From: Nostoc foliaceum FACHB-393
Lineage (GTDB): Bacteria > Cyanobacteriota > Cyanobacteriia > Cyanobacteriales > Nostocaceae
Direction of reading: 5' to 3'
DNA: 61,470 nt
Assembly (NCBI RefSeq): GCF_014698505.1
Contig: NZ_JACJTD010000043.1
Coordinates: 1 to 61,470, forward strand
The notes beneath the pieces are model-generated. The model did no database searches. It had not been told where the DNA came from and worked only from the letters and a program-made list of their open reading frames with translations. Position 1 is the first letter of the stretch; each line of letters opens with the position of its first letter. Both the position numbers and the translations under genes were made by a program. This document shows, piece after piece, positions 18,170 through 28,050 of this stretch.

Positions 18170-18780
18170 AGAGTCTTTGGGCTGCGGGGCATTGGGCATG
18201 GTTATTCACCTTGTCCCCTTGTCCACTTGTCTTTGATGCTCTCCCTGCCTCTTCTCTCCCCGCCTTTCCCACTCTTTGCGTCCTCTTCGTCAAATAAATC
18301 TTCTTTTGATTGTGGGTAAGTGGTAATAGGTAAGTGGCTGCTAAACCATAACCTATTACCAGTAATAGATAAAACATAAGTATTTCAGCAAATCAGGCAC
18401 TTAGCTAAAGCAAAAAGCTAAAAGTAAGGTTATTTATTTTTACTTTGGTCTTTTAGGTTTTCATTGGATTCGCGCCTGTTGTCCAATTCCCCATCTGTAA
18501 AGACACAGGGTTTTGTTCTTCCTGTAATGTTTTGATAAAAACTCGGTAAAATGCACCCGGCTGAATTTGCTCTTAGATTCTACCAGTACCCTTTGCTACA
18601 AAGTTTTTAATAGAGGAAACAATTCCTGGGACTTTGTGCTGCTAAATAAGACTTTCACAAAGTAGAAATCACAATATTTTATGAATTCTACTTGCTGCTT
18701 AGTTTTTATTGCAACGATGCATGGGATCAACATTTGATTTGATGCCCAATTCATGTTTTTTCACTACTTAAATCATACCT
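18170..18780. other. Non-coding gap with an inverted repeat at 18322-18360
   Basis: About 610 bp of intergenic DNA. GGTAATAGGT (18322-18331) is inverted at ACCTATTACC (18351-18360), a hairpin that could terminate transcription from either side. The T/C-rich stretch before it (CCTTGTCCCCTTGTCC) is low complexity. No gene is supported. Confidence 0.5.
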
Positions 18781-19065
18781 TTAAGCTTGTGGATTTTCAG
18801 CAGCATTACGCAAGCGCATTAGCTGGCGTCGCATTTGAGGTGAGGCTTTAAACTCAGATACTTCCTGCGCTTTCACGGACGCTTGCAGCGTCTCTAGAAA
18901 GTCATCAGAACCCTCAGTTAAAGCATCAAGTAGCACCTGTAAGAGTTGCTCGCGATCGCCCAGTAGACTCTTTTCCTCAATCAACCGAAATTTGAGATGG
19001 ATTTCGCACTCATAAACACCTACTTCGAGATTATTTATCTGGCGTGGTAATGCTTTGGAGTTCAT
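18781..19065 (-). CDS. Small conserved protein resembling the Npun_R1517 heterocyst-regulator family
   Basis: 94 residues: MNSKALPRQINNLEVGVYECEIHLKFRLIEEK, a central LLGDREQLLQVLLDALTEGSDDFLETLQ, and a basic tail SPQMRRQLMRLRN. This matches, from memory, the cyanobacterial family named after Npun_R1517 (Anabaena Asr1734), reported as a regulator affecting heterocyst differentiation. There is no recognisable helix-turn-helix, and how it acts is not known to me. It is transcribed alone with a long upstream gap of about 700 bp, suggesting complex control. The name is a recollection; the certain statement is that it is a small conserved cyanobacterial protein. Confidence 0.65.
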   Translation of the reverse strand: MNSKALPRQINNLEVGVYECEIHLKFRLIEEKSLLGDREQLLQVLLDALTEGSDDFLETLQASVKAQEVSEFKASPQMRRQLMRLRNAAENPQA

Positions 19066-19954
19066 AGCTATTGAGATTCCTTTACTTGGTGGTCATGAGG
19101 GTAAGGAGGTAGATGTCCAGCAAAATTCTTTATATCTTTTTTGAATCCAAAGTGCTTGAATTAAGAATTTTTCTTCATCAATCACCTTTGTATTCCATTT
19201 CACTCTCCTGTGTTTTATTTTCAAGCTAGATTTTCACTGTCTAGATTTTGGTGTTCCTGTGCCAGATGTAGCTTATGGTAAGCCATAACTATTATTCAGT
19301 TTTTAAGATTCTACACAATAAAGTTTCTGTAAGAAGTTGTTCGACCTTTTTAAAGGTTTTTACATCAACTTTATGTTAACGTCAAGAACAGTTTGACTTG
19401 TTACTTTAAATTTGGTGTTTATACGTAAGTAAAACCGCTTAATTTTTTTCAGTTTATTAAAGCCAGAGGTAGATGTAGCGGTATTCAGTAAAATTACTTG
19501 GTGTACGTTTTTTTCAATAGAAAATTCTGGAGAAATTGATCGGCATAATTATTAAGGTAAAAATTTATGTTCCTCATAACAAAATGTACACAGATCAAAT
19601 TATTCCTACCAAGTGCTTCACCCTACTGCGTTTTGCGCTTGATTGAGTACAAAAATTTTAGCCGTAGGTAAGATTAGTACACCGCTTTGACTTGTTTATA
19701 TACCCCAAATGAAAACACCTAGTCAGCAATTTTTACAGAAAAATATTTGGACTACTGTCAGTACTAGTAGATCGTTTTGTCTTCAACTCCTAACAGAAGT
19801 AGTAAGTTAAACAGTACAGATGATATTTTTACTTATGCCCATTCAATATACCCTTTTGAAATTGCGTTCAAAGCTTGTAAATTGAGAGCATTCAAGCTCA
19901 GATATAGCGTTTACAATAATTTCAGTGTAATCCACCCAAATCTTACACCCTTTT
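19066..19954. other. Long divergent intergenic region upstream of ndhM
   Basis: About 890 bp, A+T-rich, between the divergent small regulator and ndhM. It should contain both promoters. A 61-codon open frame at 19777-19962 overlaps the ndhM start and has no protein-like features. No RNA gene or repeat that I can name is present. Confidence 0.5.
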
Positions 19955-20314
19955 ATGGATAACCCGATGCTGCTCAAGTCCACAACCCGGCATGTCCGCA
20001 TTTTTGCAGGTGAAATTAACCGGGATGGCGAACTGGTTCCTAGTGAACAGGTCTTAACGTTAGATATTGACCCAGATAACGAATTTAACTGGAATGAAGA
20101 TGCGCTGCAAAAAGTTTATCGAAAATTTGATGAACTAGTAGAAGCATCTAGTGGCGCAGACCTCACAGACTATAACTTACGCCGTGTTGGGTCAGACTTA
20201 GAGCATTATCTGCGATCGCTCCTGCAAGTCGGCGAAATCAGCTACAATCTCTCTGCCCGCGTTACCAACTACAGCATGGGAGTTCCCCAAGTTGCAATTG
20301 ACGACAAACAATAA
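19955..20314 (+). CDS. ndhM: NAD(P)H-quinone oxidoreductase subunit M
   Basis: 119 residues. NdhM is an oxygenic-photosynthesis-specific peripheral subunit of the NDH-1 complex on the thylakoid membrane, which takes part in cyclic electron flow and respiration. The highly conserved blocks KSTTRHVRIFAGEI, LTLDIDPDNEFNWNEDALQK, YRKFDELVEA, LTDYNLRRVGSDLEHYLRSLL and GEISYNLSARVTNYSMG are all present, so assignment is secure. The start could be ATG at 19955 or the internal ATG at 19967 (MLLKSTTRH), which is the more usual N-terminus. It stands alone. Confidence 0.95.
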   Translation: MDNPMLLKSTTRHVRIFAGEINRDGELVPSEQVLTLDIDPDNEFNWNEDALQKVYRKFDELVEASSGADLTDYNLRRVGSDLEHYLRSLLQVGEISYNLSARVTNYSMGVPQVAIDDKQ

Positions 20315-21046
20315 GCAAATGAGTTAGTAGCGAAGCGATCTGGCTGAACCTTTCTGACAATTCAGGTCATCTGGAAAAGTCCACGAAAAATCTAACCCCC
20401 TTCCCGCATCGGGAAGGGAGAAAATTCAAGTCTTGCTCTTTGTCGGAGAAAGGTTTCCAGATATCGTGAAAAGTCAGATGAACCTTTCTGTGCCAACTTA
20501 CAGCTATTTTGATTAGTATCTCGTTCCCAGCAAGAGGCTGTAAATGCCCTCTGTGAGGCTTTGCGACCTCCTCAAAGAGCATTTCCTTCTTAGAGCCTGG
20601 AAACGAGATTACGAGATTTTTAAAGCCACTTCATGCGTCAGGTACTTTTGCTAAAAGTGTATTTAGTTATCTTAATTCTTAATTAAAGTTAATTGTTGCT
20701 ATCCTACTTATAAACTAAATAAATACCAAGATTATCTGTCTCTTGATGATGGGGTAATTCAGTAAAAGCAAATAGCGCACTACGCTTGGGTTATGCTTTG
20801 GTAACAGGGTTGGAGTTCGTTGCTTTGGCGATGAAGAGTCACAGAGCAATAGAGGCTATGATGAGGCTGTAGGGTTGACTTAGGAGCGTATTCTTTGGAT
20901 AAGTAAGTATTAGCACCTGCTGATATCCGCCAGCTAAAATCATCATCTAAAGTCTGGGTATGTCAAGTTTAAGAAAGATGAGCGGTCTAGATTGTCCCTA
21001 ATAATGCTGTTAAAGAAATTGCCAATCGCTGATCGGTGCGAAAACT
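20315..21046. other. Intergenic region rich in palindromes
   Basis: About 730 bp without a gene. A strong GC hairpin CCCTTCCCG-CAT-CGGGAAGGG lies at 20398-20418, 84 bp after ndhM, and may end its transcript. TGAACCTTTCTG occurs twice as a direct repeat, near 20344 and 20479. The rest is A+T-rich. Confidence 0.5.
20518..20611. repeat. Palindromic MITE-like element
   Basis: ATCTCGTTCCCAG at the left (20518-20530) is inverted at the right as CTGGAAACGAGAT (20597-20609) with one mismatch. The roughly 93-bp element would fold into one long hairpin. This terminus type is frequent in filamentous cyanobacteria. Confidence 0.6.
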
Positions 21047-23317
21047 ATGGAAAATGACGCGGCAACGCTCTACTGTCCAAATGAAAATTGTCAGGCTGCC
21101 AACCCCCTGACTCACAAGTTTTGCCAGCGATGTTCCACGCCCTTACCCAAAAATTACCTCTGGGCTGTGGTAGATGGCCCGAGTGTGGGTAGTCCTGGAG
21201 AAATATTAGCCGATCGCTATTTAGTCCTTGATAAATTTGTTCTCTTAGATACGAAGCCTGGTTTATTAGCGCTAACACCTGAGTTAGATAATTTACAACC
21301 TCTAAAAGCTTACCTGCGACTGATTCCCTACCGTTTACACGTACCGCAGGTATATGGAATACTTTTTCTCGCTGATGGTCCCTCCCAGCGAGAAATATTA
21401 CTCTTAGAAAAACCGCCACTATTAGTAGATGACAGCATCCAACAAGTGCATTTGGGCAGCGAGTTAACGGTCGCTTGGCGTGATGCGACATCGATGCGCC
21501 AACTAAATTGGTTATGGCAAATAGCTCATCTATGGCAACCTCTTGTGAGTGAAGGTGTTGCCTCTAGCTTGCTTGACTCATCTGTATTACGGGTAGAAGG
21601 ATCATTAGTACGTTTATTGGAATTGCGTTTCGACGCTGCAAAATCACCAGAATTGACCCAATTAGGTGAATTCTGGCAGCAGTTAGTTAGTTATTCTAAA
21701 CCAGCCATAGTTGAATTTGTTGATCAGGTTAGCCTTTCCTTAATTCAGGGGAAGATTAATTCAACCGATCAATTAATCGGAATTTTAGATAGCGGACTGG
21801 CACAATTAGGGCGATCGCAAACACCTACGATCAAAATTATCACCAAAACCGACACTGGGCCAAGTCGCCAACGTAACGAAGACGCTTGTAGCCCTCCCAG
21901 TGGAACTCTGGTGAGCAAACCACCCCAGCCAACAGCCTTAGCAATTGTCTGTGATGGCATCGGTGGACACGAAGGTGGCAATGTCGCATCAAATTTAGCC
22001 ATTGAAACGATCCAGCAACAGGTACAGCAACTAACAAAAGTTCCCTACGACCACATAGACCCTTCATTGCTGCTTAATGACCTAGAAAAGGCAGTGGCAA
22101 TTGCCAATGACAAAATTAGTCAGCGCAATGACAGTGAAAATCGCCAAGGGCGGCAGCGAATGGGCACAACTTTAGTCATGGCATTGCCTGTTGCTCACGA
22201 AATGTACATTACCCACGTTGGCGATAGTCGTGCTTACTGGATTACCCGCCACGGCTGTTATCAAGTTACCCTCGATGATGATGTTGCTTCCCGTGAGGTG
22301 CGGCTAGGCTATGCCATTTACCGCGAGGCTGTACAACAAAGTGCTGCTGGCTCTCTCGTCCAGGCTTTGGGCATGGGGCCCAGCACTTCATTGCATCCCA
22401 CATCAGCACGGTTTATGCTCGACGAAGATGCTGTTTTTCTGCTGACATCCGATGGTTTGAGTGATTTTGATCGGGTGGAGGAATACTGGGAAACAGAAAT
22501 TTTGCCGATTTTAGTTGGGGAAGCAAATATAGCGAATGTTGCGGATAGATTAATCGAAATCGCTAACACTAAGAATGGACACGATAATGTCACCATCGCT
22601 TTAGTCCACTATCAAGTCCAATACTGGGAACCAGAAATCACCATCAAAGCCATCATTCCAGAAAGTTATTCTGCCAAAACTGTTGATTTTGCATCCAGAA
22701 CGACAGATGCGACACTTTTAGGCAGCCCAAACCACAAAACTCAGGTGATTCCAGACACTGAGCCTGCTAAAACGCGCAGTTTACCGCTACAGTGGATTGT
22801 TCCGTTAATATTTGTGGTAGCAGCAGGTTCTTTAGGATTATTCGTCAAGCAACTGCGATCGCCATCAGGAGCCTTGCCAGTTTTTTCCAATCCATTACAA
22901 ACTCAAAACCCTGCCATAGAAGCGACACCCGCACCGCGATCCCTTGCTAATCTTTCTCCTGGCTGGGTAATTAAAACCAACAATCCAATCTCCTTGGGAA
23001 ACAACCAATCACTTCCCCCTGGAGCTTTTTTAGAAGTTATCAACACAAAACCAAATCCCAACCCTGCTTCTGTTAATTTTTCGGTGTCTATGCGAGTCTG
23101 TGGCAATAAAAGCACGGAAACTCCAGCGAATACTAATAATCCAGCAGTAATTTCCTCAGTTCCACCTAATTCAAAACCTTTGCCGGAAACAGTATTGCTG
23201 GACTTATCCCAACTGAAACGCTTTGGTGTAACGGTTTTACAACCAGATGCACCAAGTCCATGTAGAACCGTCACGCAACCGCCAGTTAATCAATCACCTG
23301 ACACTAGTCCAACTTAA
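21047..23317 (+). CDS. Zinc-ribbon PP2C-type Ser/Thr phosphatase, membrane-anchored
   Basis: 756 residues. The N-terminus has a zinc ribbon (YCPNENC then FCQRCSTPLP, cysteines in the first 40 residues). After a linker domain of about 200 residues comes a PP2C phosphatase (about 265-530): TKTDTGPSRQRNEDACSPP, IVCDGIGGHEGGNVAS, RMGTTLVMA, ITHVGDSRAYW, LLTSDGLSD and KNGHDNVTIA supply the metal-binding aspartates. One transmembrane helix (WIVPLIFVVAAGSLGLFV, about 582) separates a Pro/Asn-rich C-terminal part of about 150 residues predicted outside the cytoplasm. It would dephosphorylate Ser/Thr-phosphorylated proteins. Phosphothreonine-reading FHA domains are encoded just downstream at 23464 and at 26163, suggesting a shared pathway. 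Confidence 0.92.
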   Translation: MENDAATLYCPNENCQAANPLTHKFCQRCSTPLPKNYLWAVVDGPSVGSPGEILADRYLVLDKFVLLDTKPGLLALTPELDNLQPLKAYLRLIPYRLHVPQVYGILFLADGPSQREILLLEKPPLLVDDSIQQVHLGSELTVAWRDATSMRQLNWLWQIAHLWQPLVSEGVASSLLDSSVLRVEGSLVRLLELRFDAAKSPELTQLGEFWQQLVSYSKPAIVEFVDQVSLSLIQGKINSTDQLIGILDSGLAQLGRSQTPTIKIITKTDTGPSRQRNEDACSPPSGTLVSKPPQPTALAIVCDGIGGHEGGNVASNLAIETIQQQVQQLTKVPYDHIDPSLLLNDLEKAVAIANDKISQRNDSENRQGRQRMGTTLVMALPVAHEMYITHVGDSRAYWITRHGCYQVTLDDDVASREVRLGYAIYREAVQQSAAGSLVQALGMGPSTSLHPTSARFMLDEDAVFLLTSDGLSDFDRVEEYWETEILPILVGEANIANVADRLIEIANTKNGHDNVTIALVHYQVQYWEPEITIKAIIPESYSAKTVDFASRTTDATLLGSPNHKTQVIPDTEPAKTRSLPLQWIVPLIFVVAAGSLGLFVKQLRSPSGALPVFSNPLQTQNPAIEATPAPRSLANLSPGWVIKTNNPISLGNNQSLPPGAFLEVINTKPNPNPASVNFSVSMRVCGNKSTETPANTNNPAVISSVPPNSKPLPETVLLDLSQLKRFGVTVLQPDAPSPCRTVTQPPVNQSPDTSPT

Positions 23318-23463
23318 TCAAATACTCGATAAACTGGTAAAAACCTGGAATAATAACAGTAACAATCAGAGTAAAAAACTTACAAGGTAAAAAAGTAGAA
23401 AATTTTTACTTTGGAGAATTGTTATTTGAAATTATTTGTTTTAGTTTTTATTTTTATGAATCC

Positions 23464-25044
23464 ATGCCATCCCTGAATTTGGCGATCGCCCGTCTCTTAA
23501 ACACTGGCACTGACAATTTCGCCATTTGGGTGGTCAAGGCTCCCTATCCCAGTGGCTACGTTTTGCGTGACTGTGTATGGCCTGTGGAACTCAATCAAGT
23601 CTGGCAAGAATGGCAACAGATGTTTGCTGGTCATAGTCGCTTAGATATTTCTCCAAGCTCAACATCTCAAAAGTCCAACCCATTCCCCATAGATTGGATT
23701 TCACCCCCTTCAAGTCAGACGACTGGCCCTTACAGCAGTCGTCTGATGCAATATTTGGGAATGAATTTATGGCGCTGGGTATTCGAAGGGCAAATTCTTG
23801 GTAGCCTAGAACGCAGTCGCGGGATTGCGATGGGTCAGCATACACGTTTGCGCTTTCGCCTGGAAATTCGTGACCCGGATCTAATCGCTCTCCCTTGGGA
23901 AATTATGCAGCGTGAGCCTGGTCAATCAGCTATGTCTCTCTCCCAAGATTTGCTATTTAGTCGCACCAGCAGCGAAGTTGACCCCTTACCGTATTTGCGA
24001 ACTGACCAGGCTTTAAGTATCCTGCTGGTTTTAGGTCATGATGATAAGCTGCAACTAGAACAAGAAGCTGCTATATTACAGCAAGCTCTTGCCGATACGG
24101 CTGTGGGTGGTAATTCCCAAAGATATGCACCTTGTATAGTAAATCAACTCCTACAACCAACGCCACAAGAGTTAATTCAAGAATTAGAAACCAAAGCATA
24201 CAACGTTTTCTTTTACGCTGGACATGGTTTGCCAGACCCAGACGGAGGATTACTGTTTTTGCGGCCAAACATGCCCCTGAATGGGATAGAATTGGCGCAA
24301 GTATTGACCCGTACAGGTGTGAAACTAGCAGTTTTTAATGCCTGTTGGGGCGCACAACCAGCCGCTATCAATCATCAAGCTATACCTGCCAGCAGTTTAG
24401 CAGAAGTTCTGATTCGTCATGGTGTGCCTGCGGTTTTGGGAATGCGCGATGAAATCGCAGACCACGAAAGCCACAGTTTTATTCAAGCTTTTACCCAAGC
24501 TTTGCGATCGCACAAGCCAATTGATGAAGCCGTAGCCCAGGCTAGGCAAGAATTATTAACACTGTATAAATTTAATCAACCTGCTTGGACTTTGCCTGTT
24601 CTCTATCTGCATCCAGATTTTAATGGCGAACTCATTAAAAATCTGGATGAAGGGATTACGGAACTACCAGATACAGCCATTCCTGATATAGGTTCCCCGC
24701 TTCCTACTGCAACTTTACGATCGCTCACTCCAAAAGGTAAAACTTGGTTGTTGCGTTATGGAGTCACCCGCATCGGTCGCACGAAAGATAATGATATTGT
24801 CATTCCCGAACCATCTGTATCCAAACGTCACGCCGAAATCTTTTGCCGCAATACTCTTACTGATGCTACATTGGTGCGAACTTATTATTTGCAAGATTTT
24901 TCCACCTACGGGACAACTTGGTTTTTAGGCCCTAATGGTTGGCAACAAATCCTCCGAGAGGAAGTCCCATTGAAATCGGGAATGCAGTTAAAGTTTGGAA
25001 GTGCCAGAGGTGAAACCTGGGAGTTTCTGATTGAAGACTCCTAG
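23464..25044 (+). CDS. CHAT-domain protease with C-terminal FHA domain
   Basis: About 526 residues. The first 400 residues form a CHAT (caspase-like) domain. The catalytic histidine is in VFFYAGHGLPD (about residue 253) and the cysteine in VFNACWGAQPA (about 293), with LPWEIMQREPG upstream and VPAVLGMRDEI after. The C-terminal 110 residues are an FHA domain: RIGRTKDNDIVIPEPSVSKR has the Arg and Ser that grip phosphothreonine. ATG at 23464 gives MPSLNLAIARLL; an upstream TTG at 23419 would add a hydrophobic stretch and is less likely. It lies about 145 bp after the PP2C gene. The likely role is a protease or scaffold recruited to phosphorylated partners; the substrate is unknown. Confidence 0.88.
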   Translation: MPSLNLAIARLLNTGTDNFAIWVVKAPYPSGYVLRDCVWPVELNQVWQEWQQMFAGHSRLDISPSSTSQKSNPFPIDWISPPSSQTTGPYSSRLMQYLGMNLWRWVFEGQILGSLERSRGIAMGQHTRLRFRLEIRDPDLIALPWEIMQREPGQSAMSLSQDLLFSRTSSEVDPLPYLRTDQALSILLVLGHDDKLQLEQEAAILQQALADTAVGGNSQRYAPCIVNQLLQPTPQELIQELETKAYNVFFYAGHGLPDPDGGLLFLRPNMPLNGIELAQVLTRTGVKLAVFNACWGAQPAAINHQAIPASSLAEVLIRHGVPAVLGMRDEIADHESHSFIQAFTQALRSHKPIDEAVAQARQELLTLYKFNQPAWTLPVLYLHPDFNGELIKNLDEGITELPDTAIPDIGSPLPTATLRSLTPKGKTWLLRYGVTRIGRTKDNDIVIPEPSVSKRHAEIFCRNTLTDATLVRTYYLQDFSTYGTTWFLGPNGWQQILREEVPLKSGMQLKFGSARGETWEFLIEDS

Positions 25045-25190
25045 CAGAGCTATTGCATAAATCGATTTAAATCTTTAGATCAGCTTTTCAAATCTGTTTT
25101 TCCCGAAGAAAAAATCAAATGTTTTTGCGGAAATCTCTTCTTGGAAATTGTAGCTGTCAATACCACCAAATAATCATAAGGTAAGAAAAA

Positions 25191-25838
25191 ATGGCGAATA
25201 AAATTAACGGCTCAGACACTTTCTCTTCTTTGCCATCTCAAGTAGATTTAGAATTATTGGAAGCGTTACTGGAACCAGACGATGCTACCTATCCCTGGAA
25301 TCCAGCTGATGAAGAATCAGAAGCTTATTTTCAGGAATTAGAACAACAGTTCGGAATGCAAGATTTGCTTGAGGAAGAACTGATAACGCGATCGCAAGAT
25401 TTTTACAGCCATCTAGACACACTTTGGTCTGGTATCTCCCTTGGGGAGAGCTATAATCACAATCCCCAACAAGCACTAGCGCTTAACCTTCAAGAAAAAT
25501 TATGTAGTACTTTTGCAGCGTGTGTGCCTCAAGCATTGCTCAACACCATCGCCACCAAAGCTACTGAAATTTTTGCTGCCCAGCAATCAATCGGTGAACA
25601 ACTGGTTGAGTGTGTTCAGACAGTACTACCAACTTGGGGGACAGAGGATCTTTTAGTTTTGGCTCGTCCTTTTACTTACGCTATGCGAAGTAGCGAATCG
25701 CAAAACGGGGCATCTGCCATCAGTAATCTTAAAAATAGCGAGTGGACAGCTTTATCAGAAGTAGAGAAAGCGAAGGTTACTTTAGCGATCGCTTCCTATG
25801 CTTTTACTCAACTCAACAAGTCTCAGTCGGAATCATAA
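25191..25838 (+). CDS. Conserved hypothetical protein next to the CHAT-FHA gene
   Basis: 215 residues, acidic at the N-terminus (LELLEALLEPDDATYPWNP, EESEAYFQELEQQFG) and mostly helical. There is no signal peptide, membrane helix or known motif. It follows the CHAT-FHA gene by 146 bp on the same strand, so it may be a regulator, inhibitor or substrate of that protein, which is inference from position only. Part of the sequence near residue 163-172 (TYAMRSSESQ) is encoded by a dispersed Nostoc repeat core (TACGCTATGCGAAGTAGCG), so that loop is probably an insertion. I do not recognise the family. Confidence 0.7.
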   Translation: MANKINGSDTFSSLPSQVDLELLEALLEPDDATYPWNPADEESEAYFQELEQQFGMQDLLEEELITRSQDFYSHLDTLWSGISLGESYNHNPQQALALNLQEKLCSTFAACVPQALLNTIATKATEIFAAQQSIGEQLVECVQTVLPTWGTEDLLVLARPFTYAMRSSESQNGASAISNLKNSEWTALSEVEKAKVTLAIASYAFTQLNKSQSES

Positions 25839-26162
25839 ATAGGGAACAGGTGACAGGTGACAGGAAATAGAAAAAGTAGAGAAAGCTAAAATTTTTATCT
25901 GCTGTGTTCGCGTAGCCCGCGTTTTGTGTTCACTCTGTTCAGAGGCGTCTCTTGCAAAGATGTTGGTTTGCCTTCCACTGAGGGGCAAAGAAAGAGTCGA
26001 AAATCAAGACTTTTGCAAGAAGTTTTATGATCTTTATTTTTTAGGTATAGTTACCCAGAGTAGATTTACGGTACGCTGATTTTCTAATTAGGCCATCTAT
26101 CCCAAGAGATAAATATTTAAGAGCCATTGGGCATTGGTTGTTCTCCTTCATCTCCCCATCTC
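25839..26162. other. Convergent intergenic region
   Basis: About 320 bp between two convergent genes. It contains Nostoc repeat fragments (TTCGCGTAGCCCGCG near 25909, GAGGCGTCTCTTGC near 25941) and short GGTGACAG direct repeats near 25850. No gene or clear terminator is seen. Confidence 0.5.
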
Positions 26163-27545
26163 TTATTTTGGGCCCAGAAATCGGGTAGCAAAATTTTGCG
26201 ATCGCGTTGGTGACAGCGCCCGTGCCTTGAGAATTGCCGCCATCAAAAAGGCGTAAGATAATACCCCAACAACTACCAACAGTAAGGCATTGATTGATCC
26301 TGTAGCATTCCACAAAGCGTGGAGAGCAGAGGCACTAAGATAACCAATAGAGAGAATTTGCCAACTTCTACTGGGTTTAAGGACAGCCAACCCGATAAAA
26401 TAACCCAAGTAGCCACTATAAGCCATGTGTCCGGCTACAGAGCCTAAAATTCGCGGAATTAGTAGTTGTAAACCCGCCAGTTGGCCAGCAGCGCCTATAC
26501 CCACCTGTTGCGTGACATTTTGAGTGATATCTGGCACGTATTGTCCAAGTGTTTCCAATAGAGTGAAGCCCACAGCAGAAGCCGTTCCCAGGAGAATACC
26601 ATCTAGAGGTTCCAAGACTCCAATACGTTCTCGCCAAGGTGAAGGTAATCCACTGCCGATAAAATATGCGCCGATTACAGGTAATGCCTTGAGTAATTCC
26701 TCCATCAACCCAGCACCAAAAAACATCCGCACCAGCAACTCTGTGAACGTAATAGATTCTTGGGGTGAGGGCAAGTTTCCAGGTAGGACGGTGCGAAACA
26801 CGAAGATAAATAGATCCAACAGCGGACTGAGCAAAATCAGCGTTGTACTCAATGCCGCAGCCATTAGCACCCACCAAGGCTTCTGTTTACCGCAAAGTTG
26901 GTAAACGAAATAGTAGGCAGCGAAGGCAATGTAAGTTGCTACGATAACTTGATTAGCTTGGGGTTGACCGACTGTAGCAAACATTAACACTACAAAGATT
27001 ACGGTCAGTATTCCCGGTATGAGGTAAGCTTTACGAGTTAAATCTTTACCAGTGGAAATAATGGGAAAAAGCTGGGTGAAGCTAACAGAATCTGGCTGCT
27101 TTAATTGCGTGTGGCTGTGGTAATTTGTCGCGGAAGGTAATGGTGTAACTTGGTTAAGTGTCGTTGCCGGGGTGAGTGAGGTAAACTCGTACTCAAAAAC
27201 GTATTGCGGCCCATCAGCACCGAGAGAAATGCGATCGCCTGGGTGCAATTCCTGACATTCATACAAGCGTTGTCCATTCAAATAAGTGCCATTAGCACTA
27301 TTCAAATCACAAAGCACCCAGCTGAATTTGCTATCTGGGGATAGAGAAAGGGGACGAACCACTGCATGACGACGAGATACCATTCGGTACATCATGGCAT
27401 CCAAGACAACTTGGCAGCTGGGGTCGCGTCCAATTACCATCTCTTTACTGGGGGGCAGCGAGTAGCGAGATTCTGATCCGAAAGCTGCCCCATTACCAGA
27501 CACTAGCCGCAGAAATGCATTATGTCTTGCGTGTTTGCCTGTCAT
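26163..27545 (-). CDS. FHA domain fused to PrsW-type intramembrane protease
   Basis: 460 residues. The N-terminal FHA domain (about 25-115) has VIGRDPSCQVVLD, VSRRHAVV and DLNSANGTYLNGQRL, the classic phosphothreonine-binding signatures. The C-terminal half has about nine hydrophobic helices and the PrsW glutamic-protease motifs: LMEELLKALPVIGAYF (the paired glutamates), GFTLLETLGQYV, AGHMAYSGYLGYFIG and ALHALWNATG. PrsW enzymes cut anti-sigma factors or other membrane substrates at site 1. The fusion suggests that cleavage is gated by a phosphorylated partner. It converges with the PP2C/CHAT-FHA genes and probably belongs to the same signalling theme. The substrate is unknown. Confidence 0.88.
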   Translation of the reverse strand: MTGKHARHNAFLRLVSGNGAAFGSESRYSLPPSKEMVIGRDPSCQVVLDAMMYRMVSRRHAVVRPLSLSPDSKFSWVLCDLNSANGTYLNGQRLYECQELHPGDRISLGADGPQYVFEYEFTSLTPATTLNQVTPLPSATNYHSHTQLKQPDSVSFTQLFPIISTGKDLTRKAYLIPGILTVIFVVLMFATVGQPQANQVIVATYIAFAAYYFVYQLCGKQKPWWVLMAAALSTTLILLSPLLDLFIFVFRTVLPGNLPSPQESITFTELLVRMFFGAGLMEELLKALPVIGAYFIGSGLPSPWRERIGVLEPLDGILLGTASAVGFTLLETLGQYVPDITQNVTQQVGIGAAGQLAGLQLLIPRILGSVAGHMAYSGYLGYFIGLAVLKPSRSWQILSIGYLSASALHALWNATGSINALLLVVVGVLSYAFLMAAILKARALSPTRSQNFATRFLGPK

Positions 27546-28050
27546 CGATAAGAAGTGCGTTTCTAAACTAATTCTTCACATAATTTGGCAGCAGGACTAA
27601 CCTTAGCCACATTAACAGCAGCATTGCTAAATCCACTATAGCTTCACTTACTGCTAAGAAATTTAAAATTCTAAATGCAAAATTTTAAATTCTTTCACCT
27701 AATGTAAATAAGTATTCCATTTACTGAGAGTTTGTCCCAAACTTGGTTTATTAGACGGATAAATCAGATTGTATCTGTGGTGTACTCTTGACATCCTAGC
27801 TACAACTTAAACCTATGGCAATTTATCAAAAATAGTAGTTTTTACTGCATTTAGTTCTATTCCAAAAATATATAATTTTTGGTGGTCTGTTGTTAGCCAG
27901 TACGCTCTTCTCCCTACAGCCCTTTTCCTAAAGGAGACGCTACGCGTAGCAAGATCCCCCTAGGGGCTAATTGACTAAGCCGCTTCGGAGCAAGGAGTAG
28001 GGAAATAAACTGCCCTGAAGATCGAACCAAAAGATTTCCGGTATCTTGCC
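27546..28050. other. Intergenic region upstream of the FHA-PrsW gene
   Basis: About 505 bp, A+T-rich. It holds a Nostoc repeat fragment GGAGACGCTACGCGTAGC near 27935 and presumably the promoter of the FHA-PrsW gene near 27550-27700. No gene is supported. Confidence 0.5.

Noticed and set aside
19777..19962. 61-codon frame upstream of ndhM
   Set aside because: It overlaps the ndhM start in another frame and has no protein-like composition.
25053..25063. TTGCATAAATC in front of the 215-residue unknown gene
   Set aside because: Only the 11-base core matches the scytonemin promoter block; the flanks differ and the -10 position reads AGATCA, so a chance match is more likely.
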